Of a stretch of 64,000 nt of DNA, positions 23,771 through 33,556 are shown one piece after another (positions within the stretch are counted from its first letter, which is position 1; every line of letters starts with the position of its first letter). The stretch covers positions 1 to 64,000 of the forward strand of contig NZ_JBHTCM010000026.1 in assembly GCF_042665545.1 (NCBI RefSeq). Direction: 5' to 3'. Made by a program: the position numbers and the translations under genes. Origin of the DNA: Rhodocista pekingensis (GTDB lineage: Bacteria > Pseudomonadota > Alphaproteobacteria > Azospirillales > Azospirillaceae). The notes under the pieces were generated by a model. That model was not told where the DNA came from. It did no database searches and saw only the letters and a program-made list of their open reading frames with translations.

Positions 23771-25465
23771 ATGCGCGACAACGGTCCCGTCACCGGCAAG
23801 GAAGTGCCCATGCCCGAGGGCGCCTTCATCGTGTCGAGGACGGATCTCAAAGGCCGGATCACCTTCGTGAACCAGACCTTCGTGGAGATGTCCGGCTACA
23901 GCGAGAAGGAGCTGCTCGGCGCCCCGCACAACATCCTGCGCCATCCGGACATGCCCAAGGTCGCCTTCGCCGATCTGTGGGCGACGATCCAGGCGGGCAA
24001 GCCGTGGGAGGGCGTGGTCAAGAACCGGCGCAAGAACGGCGACCATTACTGGGTCCGCGCCAATGTCACGCCCGAGGTCGAGGGCGGCAAGCTGGTGGGC
24101 TACATCTCCATCCGTCAGGCGCCGACCCGGGCCCAGATCGACGCCTGCGAGGCGCTCTACGCCGACATCCGCACCGGCCGCGCCAAAGGCATCATGCTGA
24201 AGGAGGGCGAGGTCCGGCCCACCACGCTGACCGGCCGGACCGGGCGGACGCTGCGGAGCATCAGCGGCCGCGCCCTGGTCGGCTTCTCCGCCTACGCGGC
24301 GCTGCTGCTCGCCGCCATGGCCTGGAGCGGCGAGCCGGGGGTCATCCTGCTGCTGGCGGCTGCCCTGGCGGCGGGGGCCGGCGGCATCTTCGGCGTGCTG
24401 CGGCTGACCAAGCGGGAGCTGGACCGCGCCCAGACGCACCTGGAGGCGACGGCGCGGAACGACTTCCGCCACGACGTCGAAATCCCCACCTGCCCCGACT
24501 TCATCCCCCTGGCCGGCCAGATCCGCGCCCTGCGCGCGCGGCTGGCCTACACCCATCTGGAACGGGTCGAGCTGGAGACCAGGGCGGCGCGGGACCGCGA
24601 ACAGGCGCTGCGCCGCATGGCGGAGACGGTGGAGCGGGAATCCATCGAGGCTGTGAAGACCGTCGCCTCGGACACCGATGCCATGGCGAGCGACGCCACC
24701 GGCATGTCCAGCGCCGCCGACCGGGTCAGCCATGACGCCAGCGGCGTGGCCGCGGCGGCGGAGGAGGCGCTGGCGAACGCCAGCGCGGTCGCCGTGGCCA
24801 CGGAGCAGCTCGGCGCGGCGATCCAGGAGATCGCCCGGCAGGTCGCCAGCGCCGGCGCCGTCACCGAAACGGCCGTGGGCGAGACGCAGGCGGCGGCCGA
24901 GGTGATCGACGGACTGTCCCAGGACATCGAACGGATCGGCACCATCGCCCAGTTGATCCGCGACATCGCCCAGCAGACGAACCTGCTGGCGCTGAACGCC
25001 ACGATCGAGGCGGCCCGCGCGGGCGAGGCGGGCAAGGGCTTCGCCGTCGTTGCCGGGGAGGTGAAGAACCTGGCGCTCCAGACCGCCCGCTCCACCGAGG
25101 AGATCACGGCCAGCCTCGCCGCCATCCAGCAGCGCAGCACCGACGCCGTGGCCGCCGTCCACCAGATGACGACCAGCGTGTCGCAGATCCACGAGATCTC
25201 CGGCGCCATCGCCCTGGCGGTGGAGGAGCAGCGCAAGGCGACGCAGGAGATCAGCGACAGCGTCGGCGAGACGAGCAACGCCGCCCGCGAGGTGGCACGG
25301 CTCATCAGCGCCGTCGCCAGCACGGCGCGCGAGACCGGCAGCCAGGCGGCCCGTGTCCATGCCAAGACCACGGATGTGGCGGACAGCGTCAACGCCCTGC
25401 GTCAGAAGATCGTCACCATCGTCCGTGAGGCGACGGACGAGGTCGGGCAGCGCCGCAGCGCCTGA
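23771..25465 (+). CDS. aer: Aer-type aerotaxis/energy-taxis receptor
   Basis: 564 residues, close to the length and architecture of E. coli Aer: an N-terminal PAS (residues ~15-130), a single hydrophobic hairpin (about 172-212, LVGFSAYAALLLAAMAWSG then VILLLAAALAAGAGGIFGVL) without a periplasmic domain, a HAMP-like segment and a methyl-accepting signalling domain (NLLALNATIEAARAGEAGKGFAVVAGEVKNLA). The PAS keeps RHPDMP with Arg57, His58 and Asp60 at the same numbering as Aer, residues implicated there in FAD binding. It would sense redox state from inside the cell and signal to CheA. ATG start behind GGAG. The upstream FNR and CtrA boxes suggest expression tied to oxygen and the motility programme. 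Confidence 0.92.
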   Translation: MRDNGPVTGKEVPMPEGAFIVSRTDLKGRITFVNQTFVEMSGYSEKELLGAPHNILRHPDMPKVAFADLWATIQAGKPWEGVVKNRRKNGDHYWVRANVTPEVEGGKLVGYISIRQAPTRAQIDACEALYADIRTGRAKGIMLKEGEVRPTTLTGRTGRTLRSISGRALVGFSAYAALLLAAMAWSGEPGVILLLAAALAAGAGGIFGVLRLTKRELDRAQTHLEATARNDFRHDVEIPTCPDFIPLAGQIRALRARLAYTHLERVELETRAARDREQALRRMAETVERESIEAVKTVASDTDAMASDATGMSSAADRVSHDASGVAAAAEEALANASAVAVATEQLGAAIQEIARQVASAGAVTETAVGETQAAAEVIDGLSQDIERIGTIAQLIRDIAQQTNLLALNATIEAARAGEAGKGFAVVAGEVKNLALQTARSTEEITASLAAIQQRSTDAVAAVHQMTTSVSQIHEISGAIALAVEEQRKATQEISDSVGETSNAAREVARLISAVASTARETGSQAARVHAKTTDVADSVNALRQKIVTIVREATDEVGQRRSA

Positions 25466-25674
25466 CCACTTTCCCTCCGGCCGCCCTCCTTTGACGTCCG
25501 GCTCCAGCGGGGGCGGGAACCTTCCGCGGTTCTGCGCATTGACCAGGGCGCGGCCCTGCACCGAGCCGCGAGCGCCGGCGTGCAGCCGCCGCGCGGTCCC
25601 GTCGCGGACCGGCCGTCCCTGCCCCGCCGGAACCACAGCGACGACGAGAGCGTCCGGCACCGGAGCGAATGCCG

Positions 25675-27993
25675 ATGATCCTCTCCCTCGTCCTGCTTGT
25701 CCTGATCGGACTTCCCCTGGCCGCCGGCGGTGTCTGGCTGATCTCGCTCGGCGGAAGCTGGTACTACCTGATCGCCGGCCTGGGGTTCCTGGCGACCGCG
25801 GCCGTGCTGCCGCGCACCGGAAACCTCGCACGGCTGCTGTTCGCCGCCGTCCTGGTCGGCACCCTTGCCTGGGCCGTGACGGAAGCCGGGCTCGACTGGT
25901 GGCCCCTGGGCACCCGCGGCGGGCTGGTCATCCTGGCGGCCGTCTGGCTGCTGACGCCCTGGGCCACCCGTGACGCGCCGGGCTGGGGCTTCGGCCGGAT
26001 CGCGCTGGGCCTTGCCGTGCTGGCCTCCGTGGCGACGGCCGGCCTCGCCCTCACCCGGGACGAGCACCGCCTTGCCGGCCGGCTGGACCCGGCGCAGGCG
26101 ATGCAGGCGGCGGCAGACGATCCCTCCCCGATCGACGACACCGTGCCGCCGGGCGAATGGCACCATTACGGCCGCACCCTGAAGGGTCGCCGCTATTCGC
26201 CGCTGGACCAGATCACGACCGGCAATGTCAGCCGGTTGCAGGTGGCCTGGACCTACCGCACCGGCGACGTGATGCGGCCGGGCGACGTGACGGAGACGAC
26301 CTACCAGGTCACGCCGCTGATGGTGGACGGGCTGCTCTATCTCTGCACGCCGCACAACCTCGCCATCGCCGTGGACGCGGCGACCGGCGAGGAGCGGTGG
26401 CGTTTCGACCCGATGGTGGGGCTGGAGGACAACCGGCAGCACCAGACCTGCCGCGGCGTCTCCTACCACGCCGATCCGGATCTCGCCGGGCAGAGCTGCG
26501 GCGCGCGGATCTTCCTGCCGACCTCCGACGCCCGGCTGATCGCCCTTGATGCCGCCACCGGTGCCGTCTGCGCCGGGTTCGGCAAGAACGGCGCGGTCGA
26601 TCTCTGGACCAACATGCCGAACCAGAAGGCCGGGTTCTATTACTCCACCTCGCCGCCCGTGGTGGCGCGCGGCCTTGTCGTCATCGGCGGCGCCGTGAAC
26701 GACAACTACGCGGTCCAGGCGCCCTCCGGTGTCATCCGGGCCTACGACGTGGACACGGGCGATCTGGTCTGGAACTGGGACTCCGGCAATCCGGACCGCA
26801 CCGAGCCGCTGCCGCCGGGAGAGACCTACACGCCGAACTCGCCCAACACCTGGTCGGTGATGAGCGCCGACCCGGATCTGGGGATGCTCTACGTCCCCCT
26901 GGGCAACCGGACGCCGGACCAGCTCGGCATGGGGCGCAGTCCGGCGGTCGAGCGGTTCTCCTCCTCCGTCACGGCGCTGGACCTGGAGACGGGTCAGGTG
27001 CGCTGGGTCTTCCAGACGGTCCATCACGACCTCTGGGACATGGACGTGCCGGCGCAGCCGCTGCTGCTCGATCTCGACATGCCCGGCGGCCGCGTCCCGG
27101 CCATCGTCGCGCCGACCAAGCAGGGCGACATCTACGTGCTGGACCGCCGTACCGGCGAGCCCGTCCTGCCGGTGCGGGAGGTGCCCGCCCCCGGCGGCAC
27201 GATCCCGGAGGATTTCAGCGCCCCGACGCAGCCCGTCTCCGGCCTGAGCTTCATGCCCCAGCCGCTGCGGGAGGAGGACATGTGGGGCGTCAGCCTGCTC
27301 GACCAGCTCGCCTGCCGGATCCAGTTCCGGTCGCTGCGTTACGAGGGGCGCTACACCCCGCCTTCCACCCAGGGAACCCTGGTCTATCCGGGCAATTTCG
27401 GGGTCTTCAACTGGGGCTCCATCGCCGTGGACCCGGTGCGGCAGGTGATGGTCGGGATGCCGACCCATCTCGCCTTCACCTCGCAGCTCATTCCGGCCGA
27501 CCGGATCGGAGCCGACCAGGAGGTGAACACCGGCGAGGCCGGCCTGAACCTGAATGTCGGCGGCCCCTACGGTGTCATCATGCAGCCCTTCCTGTCGCCC
27601 TTGGGCCTGCCCTGCCAGCAGCCGCCCTGGGGTTATGTGGCCGGTGCCGACCTGCGCACCGGCGGGATCGCCTGGATGCACAAGAACGGCACCATCCAGG
27701 ACGCGGCCCCGGTTCCGGTGCCGATCCGGATCGGCGTGCCCGGTCTGGGCGGCCCGGTCATCACGGCGGGCGGCGTCTTCTTCCTGAGCGCCACCATCGA
27801 CAACTACCTGCGGGCCTACGACCTGACGACGGGCCGGCAGATCTGGGAGCACCGGCTGCCCGCCGGCGGGCAGGCGACGCCGATGACCTACATGATCGAC
27901 GGCCGGCAGTACGTGGTGCAGGTGGCCGGCGGTCATGGCTCCATCGGCACCGACACGGGTGACTTCGTCGTCGCCTTCACCCTGCCGCGCTGA
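25675..27993 (+). CDS. gcd: membrane-bound PQQ-dependent glucose dehydrogenase
   Basis: 772 residues. About five membrane spans occupy residues 1-130 and anchor a periplasmic eight-bladed PQQ propeller. Family-specific stretches include WHHYGRTLKGRRYSPLDQI, TPHNLAIAVDAATGEERWRF, NSPNTWSVMSADPDLGMLYVPLGN and VHHDLWDMDVPAQPLL, all matching quinoprotein glucose dehydrogenase rather than soluble alcohol dehydrogenases. It oxidises glucose (or other aldoses) to gluconolactone in the periplasm and passes electrons to ubiquinone. ATG 25675 is taken because GGAG stands 9 nt before it; ATG 25669 is only 3 nt from the same GGAG but possible. It stands alone; PQQ synthesis genes are not in the window. 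Confidence 0.93.
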   Translation: MILSLVLLVLIGLPLAAGGVWLISLGGSWYYLIAGLGFLATAAVLPRTGNLARLLFAAVLVGTLAWAVTEAGLDWWPLGTRGGLVILAAVWLLTPWATRDAPGWGFGRIALGLAVLASVATAGLALTRDEHRLAGRLDPAQAMQAAADDPSPIDDTVPPGEWHHYGRTLKGRRYSPLDQITTGNVSRLQVAWTYRTGDVMRPGDVTETTYQVTPLMVDGLLYLCTPHNLAIAVDAATGEERWRFDPMVGLEDNRQHQTCRGVSYHADPDLAGQSCGARIFLPTSDARLIALDAATGAVCAGFGKNGAVDLWTNMPNQKAGFYYSTSPPVVARGLVVIGGAVNDNYAVQAPSGVIRAYDVDTGDLVWNWDSGNPDRTEPLPPGETYTPNSPNTWSVMSADPDLGMLYVPLGNRTPDQLGMGRSPAVERFSSSVTALDLETGQVRWVFQTVHHDLWDMDVPAQPLLLDLDMPGGRVPAIVAPTKQGDIYVLDRRTGEPVLPVREVPAPGGTIPEDFSAPTQPVSGLSFMPQPLREEDMWGVSLLDQLACRIQFRSLRYEGRYTPPSTQGTLVYPGNFGVFNWGSIAVDPVRQVMVGMPTHLAFTSQLIPADRIGADQEVNTGEAGLNLNVGGPYGVIMQPFLSPLGLPCQQPPWGYVAGADLRTGGIAWMHKNGTIQDAAPVPVPIRIGVPGLGGPVITAGGVFFLSATIDNYLRAYDLTTGRQIWEHRLPAGGQATPMTYMIDGRQYVVQVAGGHGSIGTDTGDFVVAFTLPR

Positions 27994-28019
27994 CGGGCCC
28001 CACGCCGATGGGCCCCGTC

Positions 28020-31000
28020 CTATTCCGCCGCCTGCCGCCGCCGGTCCTCGGCGGGGCGGCGGCGGGCCCGTAGCGCCAGCCGCTCGATCAGGACGAACAG
28101 CAGCGGCACGAAGATGATGCCCACCAACGTCGCCGCCAGCATGCCGCTGAAGACGGTGATGCCGATGGACCGGCGGCTGGCGGCCCCCGCCCCGGAGGCG
28201 ACCAGCAGCGGCACGACACCGAGGATGAAGGAGAAGGCGGTCATCAGCACGGCGCGGAACCGTGTCCGCGCGCCGTCCACCGCCGCATCGATCACCGACA
28301 GGCCGTGCTCCAGGCGGGTCCGGCTGAACTCCACGATCAGGATGGCGTTCTTCGCCGCCAGCCCGACCAGCAGGACAAGGCCGATCTGGGCATAGACGTC
28401 CAGCGGCGAGGCCGTGAGCAGGAGCCCGCCCAGCGCCCCCAGCAGGGCAACGGAGACGGAGAGCACCACCGCCAGCGGCAGGGTCCAGCTCTCGAACTGG
28501 GCCACCAGGAACAGGAAGGCGAACAGGAGCGCGAGGCCGAAGACCAGGACCGCCTCGCCCCCCGCACGGATTTCCTGATAGGAGAGGCCGGACCATTCGT
28601 AGCCGAAGCCGTCGGGCAGCGTTTCCGCCAGCACGCCCTCCATCGCGGCCAGCGCCTCACCGGAAGTGCCGCCCGGCGCCGCCCCGCCATTCACCGTCGC
28701 CGCCAGAAACTGGTTGTAGCGGCTGATGGAATCGGGCCCCAGGGCGGTTTCCACCGTGACCAGACTGGACAGCGGCACCAGCGCGCCGCCCTGGGCCCTG
28801 ACATGCAGGCGCTGGATGACGCTGGCGGTGTCGCGGTACTGCGGCGCATCCTGGACGCGGACCTGGAAGACCCGGCCGTACAGGTTGAAGTCGTTCACGT
28901 AGGCCGAGCCGAGATGGGCCTGCAACGTCCCGAACACATCGCCCGGGGTGACGCCCAGCGTCGCCGCCCGGGTGCGGTCCAGGTCCACGAACAGGTGCGG
29001 CACCTCCGCCGAGTAGGTCGAGAAGACCGCCTGCAACGCCGGGTTCTGGTTGGCCGCGACCAGCAGCCCGCGCAGCACCGACGCCAGTTCCTGCGGCGAC
29101 TGCCCCGACAGGGCCTGGAGGCGGAGGTCGAAGCCGCCGGTCGCGCCCAGCCCGGGGATCGAGGGCGGGTTGAAGGCAACGATGTTCGCCTCCGGCATGG
29201 CCTGGAAGCGGGGCGTGAGCGCCCCGATCAGGGCCTGCACGTTCTCCTCGTCCGACCGCTCGGCCCAGGGCTCCAGCACGACGATGGCAAGGCCGGCATT
29301 GGACCCGCCGCCGCCGAGAAGGCTGAACCCGGAAACGGTGATGACATCGGAGACGCCCGGCGTCTCCTGCGCCATGGCCGCGACCCGGTCCACCACCTCC
29401 TCCGTCCGGTTGAGGGCGGCGGCGCTCGGGAGCTGGATGTTGACGAAGAAATAGCCGGCATCCTCCGCCGGCAGAAAGGCGGTCGGCACGGCCCGCAGCG
29501 ACACCCAGGCGCCGGCGACCACCAGCGCCAGCGCCCCCGCCACGACGATGAGGTGCCGGCCCAACCGCCCGACCAGCGCGCCGTAGCCCGCCCTGGTCCG
29601 GTCCAGCACCCGGTTGAACAGTCCCAGCGGCCCCCGGCGCCGGGGCTGGTGCCCCGGCTTCAGGATTAGGGCGCAGAGGGCGGGGCTGAGCGTCAGGGAG
29701 ACGAGGCCGGAGATCAGGAAGGCGACCGTGATCGTCACGGCGAACTGGCGGTAGAGCTGGCCGGTGATGCCGGGCAGGAAGGCGACGGGGACGAAGACCG
29801 CCGCCAGCACCAGGGTGGAGGCGACGATCGGCCCCGTCACCTCCCCCATCGCGCGGATGGCGGCGGTCCTGGAGTCCAGGTCGGGCGCATCGCCCATGAC
29901 GCGGTGGACGTTCTCCACCACGACGATGGCATCGTCCACGACCAGCCCGATGGCGAGCACCAGCGCGAACAGGGTGACGGTGTTGGCGCTGTAGCCCAGC
30001 ACCAGCAGCACGGCGAAAGTGGCGATCAGGGACACCGGGATCGCCAGCGTGGGGATCAGGGTCGAGCGAAAATCCTGAAGGAAGAGGAAGGTCACCCCGA
30101 CCACCAGCACGAAGGTGATCGCCAGGGTGAGCGCGATCTCCTCGATGGTGGCGGAGACGAAGCGGGTGGTGTCGAACACCACCGCGTAGTCGAGGCCGGG
30201 CGGGAACTGCCCGGCCAGCCGCTCGATCTCCGCCCGCACGGAGTCCGCGACATCCAGCGCGTTGGCGTCGGGCGACTGATAGACGACCAGCGTGGCGGAG
30301 GGCTGGCCGTTCAGCCGGGCACTGGCGTTGTAGGTCTGCGCCCCCAGCTCCACGTCGGCCACGTCGCCCAGCCGGACCAGGGCGCCGGCCTCCCCGACCC
30401 GGACGACGACCTGGCGGAACTCCTCGGCGGTCTCCAGCCGGCCCTGGGCGAGGACGGTGAGCTGCTGGCGCTGGTCGGTGCCGGTCGGCGGGGCGCCGAT
30501 CTGGCCGGCCGGCGCCTGCACGTTCTGCGCTTCCAGCGCCGAGACGATGTCCCCGGCGGTGACGCCCAGCGACGTCATCCGGTCCGGATACATCCAGATC
30601 CGCATGCTGTAGGTCAGGGCCCCCAGCACCTGCGCCTCGCCCACCCCTTCGATGCGGGCGACACGGTCGCGCAGGTTCAGGCTCGCATAGTTGCTGATGA
30701 AGAGGGAATCCAGCCGTTCGTCCGTGGCGAACAGGTTCACGGCCAGCAGCATGTTCGTGGACTGCTTGCGGACCGCCACCCCCTGACGCGCCACGGCCGA
30801 GGGCAGCAGGGCCGTGGCGAGCTGCACCCGGTTCTGCACGTTGATGGCGGCAAGGTCCGGGTCGGTGCCGACCTCGAACGTCACCGTCAGCGTGTAGCTG
30901 CCGGCATCGGTGCTGCTGGAGGACATGTAGAGCATGTCATCCACCCCGTTCACCTGGGCCTCGATGGGGGCGGCCACCGTTTCCGCCACCACCTGGGCGT

Positions 31001-31160
31001 TGGCGCCAGGATAGGTCGCGCTGACCTGCACGGCCGGCGGGGTGATCGGCGGGAACTGCGCGACCGGGATGGCGCGCAGGGCCAGCAGCCCCGCCACCAC
31101 CAGGACCAGCGACAGCACGATGGCCAGGTTCGGCCGGCGGACGAAGATGTGCGAGATCAT
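28020..31160 (-). CDS. RND multidrug efflux transporter (HAE1 family), second copy
   Basis: 1046 residues. It begins MISHIFVRRPNLAIVLSLVLVVAGLLALR and has the HAE1 layout: twelve spans, two periplasmic loops, the proton-relay Asp pair (AIGLVVDDAIVVVENVHRVM), LPGITGQLYRQFAVTITVAF and GLVLLVGLAAKNAILIVEFSR. It resembles the MexF/AcrF subgroup more than the pump at 9317 (inference from the N-terminus). It is the last gene of a marR-adaptor-pump operon, starting 6 bp after the adaptor stop. It is convergent with gcd, with only 26 bp between. Drug range unknown; no outer-membrane factor is adjacent. Confidence 0.95.
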   Translation of the reverse strand: MISHIFVRRPNLAIVLSLVLVVAGLLALRAIPVAQFPPITPPAVQVSATYPGANAQVVAETVAAPIEAQVNGVDDMLYMSSSSTDAGSYTLTVTFEVGTDPDLAAINVQNRVQLATALLPSAVARQGVAVRKQSTNMLLAVNLFATDERLDSLFISNYASLNLRDRVARIEGVGEAQVLGALTYSMRIWMYPDRMTSLGVTAGDIVSALEAQNVQAPAGQIGAPPTGTDQRQQLTVLAQGRLETAEEFRQVVVRVGEAGALVRLGDVADVELGAQTYNASARLNGQPSATLVVYQSPDANALDVADSVRAEIERLAGQFPPGLDYAVVFDTTRFVSATIEEIALTLAITFVLVVGVTFLFLQDFRSTLIPTLAIPVSLIATFAVLLVLGYSANTVTLFALVLAIGLVVDDAIVVVENVHRVMGDAPDLDSRTAAIRAMGEVTGPIVASTLVLAAVFVPVAFLPGITGQLYRQFAVTITVAFLISGLVSLTLSPALCALILKPGHQPRRRGPLGLFNRVLDRTRAGYGALVGRLGRHLIVVAGALALVVAGAWVSLRAVPTAFLPAEDAGYFFVNIQLPSAAALNRTEEVVDRVAAMAQETPGVSDVITVSGFSLLGGGGSNAGLAIVVLEPWAERSDEENVQALIGALTPRFQAMPEANIVAFNPPSIPGLGATGGFDLRLQALSGQSPQELASVLRGLLVAANQNPALQAVFSTYSAEVPHLFVDLDRTRAATLGVTPGDVFGTLQAHLGSAYVNDFNLYGRVFQVRVQDAPQYRDTASVIQRLHVRAQGGALVPLSSLVTVETALGPDSISRYNQFLAATVNGGAAPGGTSGEALAAMEGVLAETLPDGFGYEWSGLSYQEIRAGGEAVLVFGLALLFAFLFLVAQFESWTLPLAVVLSVSVALLGALGGLLLTASPLDVYAQIGLVLLVGLAAKNAILIVEFSRTRLEHGLSVIDAAVDGARTRFRAVLMTAFSFILGVVPLLVASGAGAASRRSIGITVFSGMLAATLVGIIFVPLLFVLIERLALRARRRPAEDRRRQAAE

Positions 31161-31166
31161 GTCGGT

Positions 31167-32366
31167 CTAGCCCTGCCCGCCGGAACCGTCGGCGGCGGGC
31201 GCGGCGTCACCGGCCGGAGGAGCCTCCGACGCCGTATCGGGCACGGGGCGGACCGGGGCGCCGGGGCGGGCCTTCTGCTGCCCCTCGACCACGATCACCT
31301 CGCCGGGGTCCAGTCCCTGCTCGACCGCGAACAGCCCGTCGGACTGCGCGCCCAGGGCCACCCGCCGCATCCGGGCCACGTTGTCGGCATCGATGACCAG
31401 CACGAACGGTCCCTCGCGGTCGCGCTGCACGGCGCTGACGGGAACCGCGGGGCCGCTCTCCACCGCCTGCGGCCGGACCAGCACCGTGGCGTACTGGCCG
31501 GGCAGCAGCAGCAGCCCGGGGTTGGGGAACAGGGCGCGCACGGTGACCGTGCCGGTGCCCGGATCGACCCGGTTGTCGATGAAATCGACCCGGCCGCGGT
31601 GGGGATATTCCGTCCCGGTCGCCAGCCGCAGGGTGGGCACGAAGCGATCGGCGAGCTGGGCCAGGGTCTCCGCTCCCGTCTGCTGCATGACCTGAAGCAC
31701 CTGCCGGTCGGAGACGGAGAAGGTGACGCGGATCGGATCGAGATCGACGACCGTCGTCAGCACGCCCGTCTCCGGCGTCACCAGATTGCCGGCGGTGACC
31801 GCGGTGGCCCCGATGCGGCCGGCGATCGGGCTGGCGATGCGGGTGTAGGAGAGCCGCAGCTCCGTCTGCTGGAGCTGGGCCTTGGCGGCCAGCACGTCGG
31901 CCTCCGCCGAGGCGAGCGCGGCCTGGGCCTCGTCCAGGGCGGCCTCGCTGACGGTTCCCTTGGAGCGCAGCGCCTCCGCCCGGCGTGCAGCCTCCGACGC
32001 CTCGGTCAACTGCGCCTGGGCGCGGACGAGCTGGGCCTCGGCGGCGGTTTTCTCGGCCTCGTAGGAGGCCGGTTCGATGACGTAGAGAAGCTGGCCCGCC
32101 GCCACGTCCGTGCCCTCGTCGAAGGCCACCACCTCCAGGGTACCGGACACGCGCGGCCGTGCCTCGAAACTGGCGACCGCCTCGGCGCGGCCGACGAACT
32201 CGGCGGGCGGGGCGATCGGCGCCGTCCCGACCTCGGCGGTCACGACGGCGGGCGGCGGACCGCCGGCCCCGCCGGGAGCCTGTGCGAGCGCCGGACCGGG
32301 GGCGACGACAAGGAGGAAGGCAAGGGCGGCCCGGAGCGGCCGTCCGGTGCGGGCGGAATGGATCAT
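31167..32366 (-). CDS. RND efflux periplasmic adaptor subunit
   Basis: 399 residues. A cleavable signal peptide (AALAFLLVVAPGPALA, no lipobox cysteine) is followed by the barrel-sandwich domain (FVGRAEAVASFEARPRVSG), a long alpha-hairpin (about 105-165, EKTAAEAQLVRAQAQLTEASEAARRAEAL), the second lipoyl half (RLSYTRIASPIAGRIGAT), beta-barrel and membrane-proximal domains, and a Pro/Ala-rich tail. It belongs to the same adaptor family as the protein at 8010 but is not a lipoprotein. It lies 131 bp after marR and 6 bp before the pump gene on the same strand, so all three are probably one transcript controlled by the MarR protein. Confidence 0.93.
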   Translation of the reverse strand: MIHSARTGRPLRAALAFLLVVAPGPALAQAPGGAGGPPPAVVTAEVGTAPIAPPAEFVGRAEAVASFEARPRVSGTLEVVAFDEGTDVAAGQLLYVIEPASYEAEKTAAEAQLVRAQAQLTEASEAARRAEALRSKGTVSEAALDEAQAALASAEADVLAAKAQLQQTELRLSYTRIASPIAGRIGATAVTAGNLVTPETGVLTTVVDLDPIRVTFSVSDRQVLQVMQQTGAETLAQLADRFVPTLRLATGTEYPHRGRVDFIDNRVDPGTGTVTVRALFPNPGLLLLPGQYATVLVRPQAVESGPAVPVSAVQRDREGPFVLVIDADNVARMRRVALGAQSDGLFAVEQGLDPGEVIVVEGQQKARPGAPVRPVPDTASEAPPAGDAAPAADGSGGQG

Positions 32367-32497
32367 GGGCGCGCCTTGGCTGCCAGGAAACCGGGCAGGA
32401 CTCCGGGGCAGGGAACGGACCTGCGCGCCTGCAACAGCCGGAAGGGCGAATCCGCACGGACCATCGTGCGATCCGACCCGAAAAAACCGGCCTACCC

Positions 32498-32965
32498 TCA
32501 GCCCTCGCCGTCCGAATTATCGAAGGGGACGACCCCGTCCGCGCGCATTCCTTCCACCACCCGGGCGATCAGGTCGATGAGCTGCCGCCGTTCCGGCTCG
32601 GACAGCGGCGCCAGCGCCGCCCGGTTCACCTCCTGCGCCGCGGCCGTGGCCGGTTCGCGCAGCCGGCGGGCCGTCTCCGTCAGCCAGACCTGTTGCGCCC
32701 GTCCGTCGCCCGGATGCGGCCGGCGCACGACAAGCCCGTCGCGCTCCATGCGGGCCAGGGTCTTCGCCATGGTCGCCTGCTCCACGTCCAGGCGCTCGAC
32801 GAGATCGCGCTGGGTCAGCCCGTCCTGCCGCCACAGCTCGATCAGGGTCATGAACTGCGCCGGGGCCAGCCCCAGCGGGCGGATGCGCTCCTGCAACCGG
32901 ATCGCGAAGAGCCGGGCCAGATGGTTGGCGAGATAGCCCGCCGAGGTCGTCTTGTCGAAGGTCAT
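32498..32965 (-). CDS. MarR family transcriptional repressor
   Basis: 155 residues from ATG 32965; an ATG at 32986 would add seven residues but falls inside the operator. The winged helix is clear: LAPAQFMTLIELWRQDGLTQRDLVERLDVEQATMAKTLARMERDGLVVRRPHPGDGRAQQVWLT (about 40-105), including the DxR wing (DGR). Dimerisation helices flank it. It heads an operon with the adaptor and RND pump and is divergent from a small membrane protein, with two palindromes overlapping the shared promoter region. The likely role is repression of the pump operon, itself and the divergent gene, relieved by phenolic or drug ligands. Confidence 0.92.
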   Translation of the reverse strand: MTFDKTTSAGYLANHLARLFAIRLQERIRPLGLAPAQFMTLIELWRQDGLTQRDLVERLDVEQATMAKTLARMERDGLVVRRPHPGDGRAQQVWLTETARRLREPATAAAQEVNRAALAPLSEPERRQLIDLIARVVEGMRADGVVPFDNSDGEG

Positions 32966-32980
32966 GCGGGGACAGTGGTC

Positions 32981-33018
32981 TTGCATAGCAGGCCATGCAA
33001 TGATATATAGCATGCTAT
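32981..33018 (+). promoter_or_regulatory. divergent promoter with two MarR-type palindromes
   Basis: Plus-strand promoter: TTGCAT (32981-32986), a 17-bp spacer, TATATA (33004-33009). Palindrome 1 is TTGCAT-N8-ATGCAA (32981-33000), covering the -35. Palindrome 2 is ATAGCATGCTAT (33007-33018), covering the -10 and start point. Binding of either would block the promoter of the gene at 33085 and the upstream region of marR. Confidence 0.65.
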
Positions 33019-33084
33019 CTATTTGGACGGACCCGTTCCCGCCGGCCGATCCCCGGTCCGGCCCCCTGCGGAAGGACCCTCGCC

Positions 33085-33543
33085 ATGCGCGCTCTCGCCA
33101 AGATCATCCATCCCGTTGCCGGCGCCACCGCCCTGCTGCTGGTATCGGGGTTCCTCGTCGCCACCCTGCTGGCGGAGCTGGCGGGCACGCCGGCGGACAT
33201 CGTCGCCGTGAAGACGGCGATCCCCTGGCTGCTGCTGGTGCTGATCCCGGCGATCGCGCTCGCCGGCGGGTCGGGCTTCCGCCTGGGGGCCGGATGGACG
33301 GCGCCCCTGGTCGCGGCGAAGCGCCGACGCATGCCGCTGATCGCGGCGAACGGGCTGCTGGTGCTGGTTCCGGCCGCCCTGTTCCTGGCGGCGAAGGCGG
33401 AGGCCGGTGCCTTCGACACCACCTTCTACGCCGTGCAGGCGGTGGAGTTGCTGGCCGGCGCCACGAACCTCGTGCTGCTGGGACTGAACGTCCGCGACGG
33501 CCTGGTCCTGGGCGGCCGGCTGCGGCGCCGGACGGCCGCATGA
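33085..33543 (+). CDS. conserved hypothetical four-span membrane protein
   Basis: 152 residues with four hydrophobic segments (about 8-32, 43-60, 88-106 and 118-138). The central AAKRRRMPLIAANGLLVLVPAALFLAAKA and the C-terminal VQAVELLAGATNLVLLGLNVRDG are strongly patterned and look conserved, but I know no function. Start ATG 33085. It is divergent from marR, and its promoter is overlaid by two MarR-type palindromes, so it is probably induced together with the efflux operon. It could be a membrane-stress or quinone-linked protein; that is speculation. Confidence 0.7.
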   Translation: MRALAKIIHPVAGATALLLVSGFLVATLLAELAGTPADIVAVKTAIPWLLLVLIPAIALAGGSGFRLGAGWTAPLVAAKRRRMPLIAANGLLVLVPAALFLAAKAEAGAFDTTFYAVQAVELLAGATNLVLLGLNVRDGLVLGGRLRRRTAA

Positions 33544-33556
33544 ACGGCGGCGCGGG

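Noticed and set aside
25402..28596. 1064-codon minus-strand frame opposite gcd
   Set aside because: It crosses three real genes on both strands. The protein is low complexity; gcd is unambiguous.
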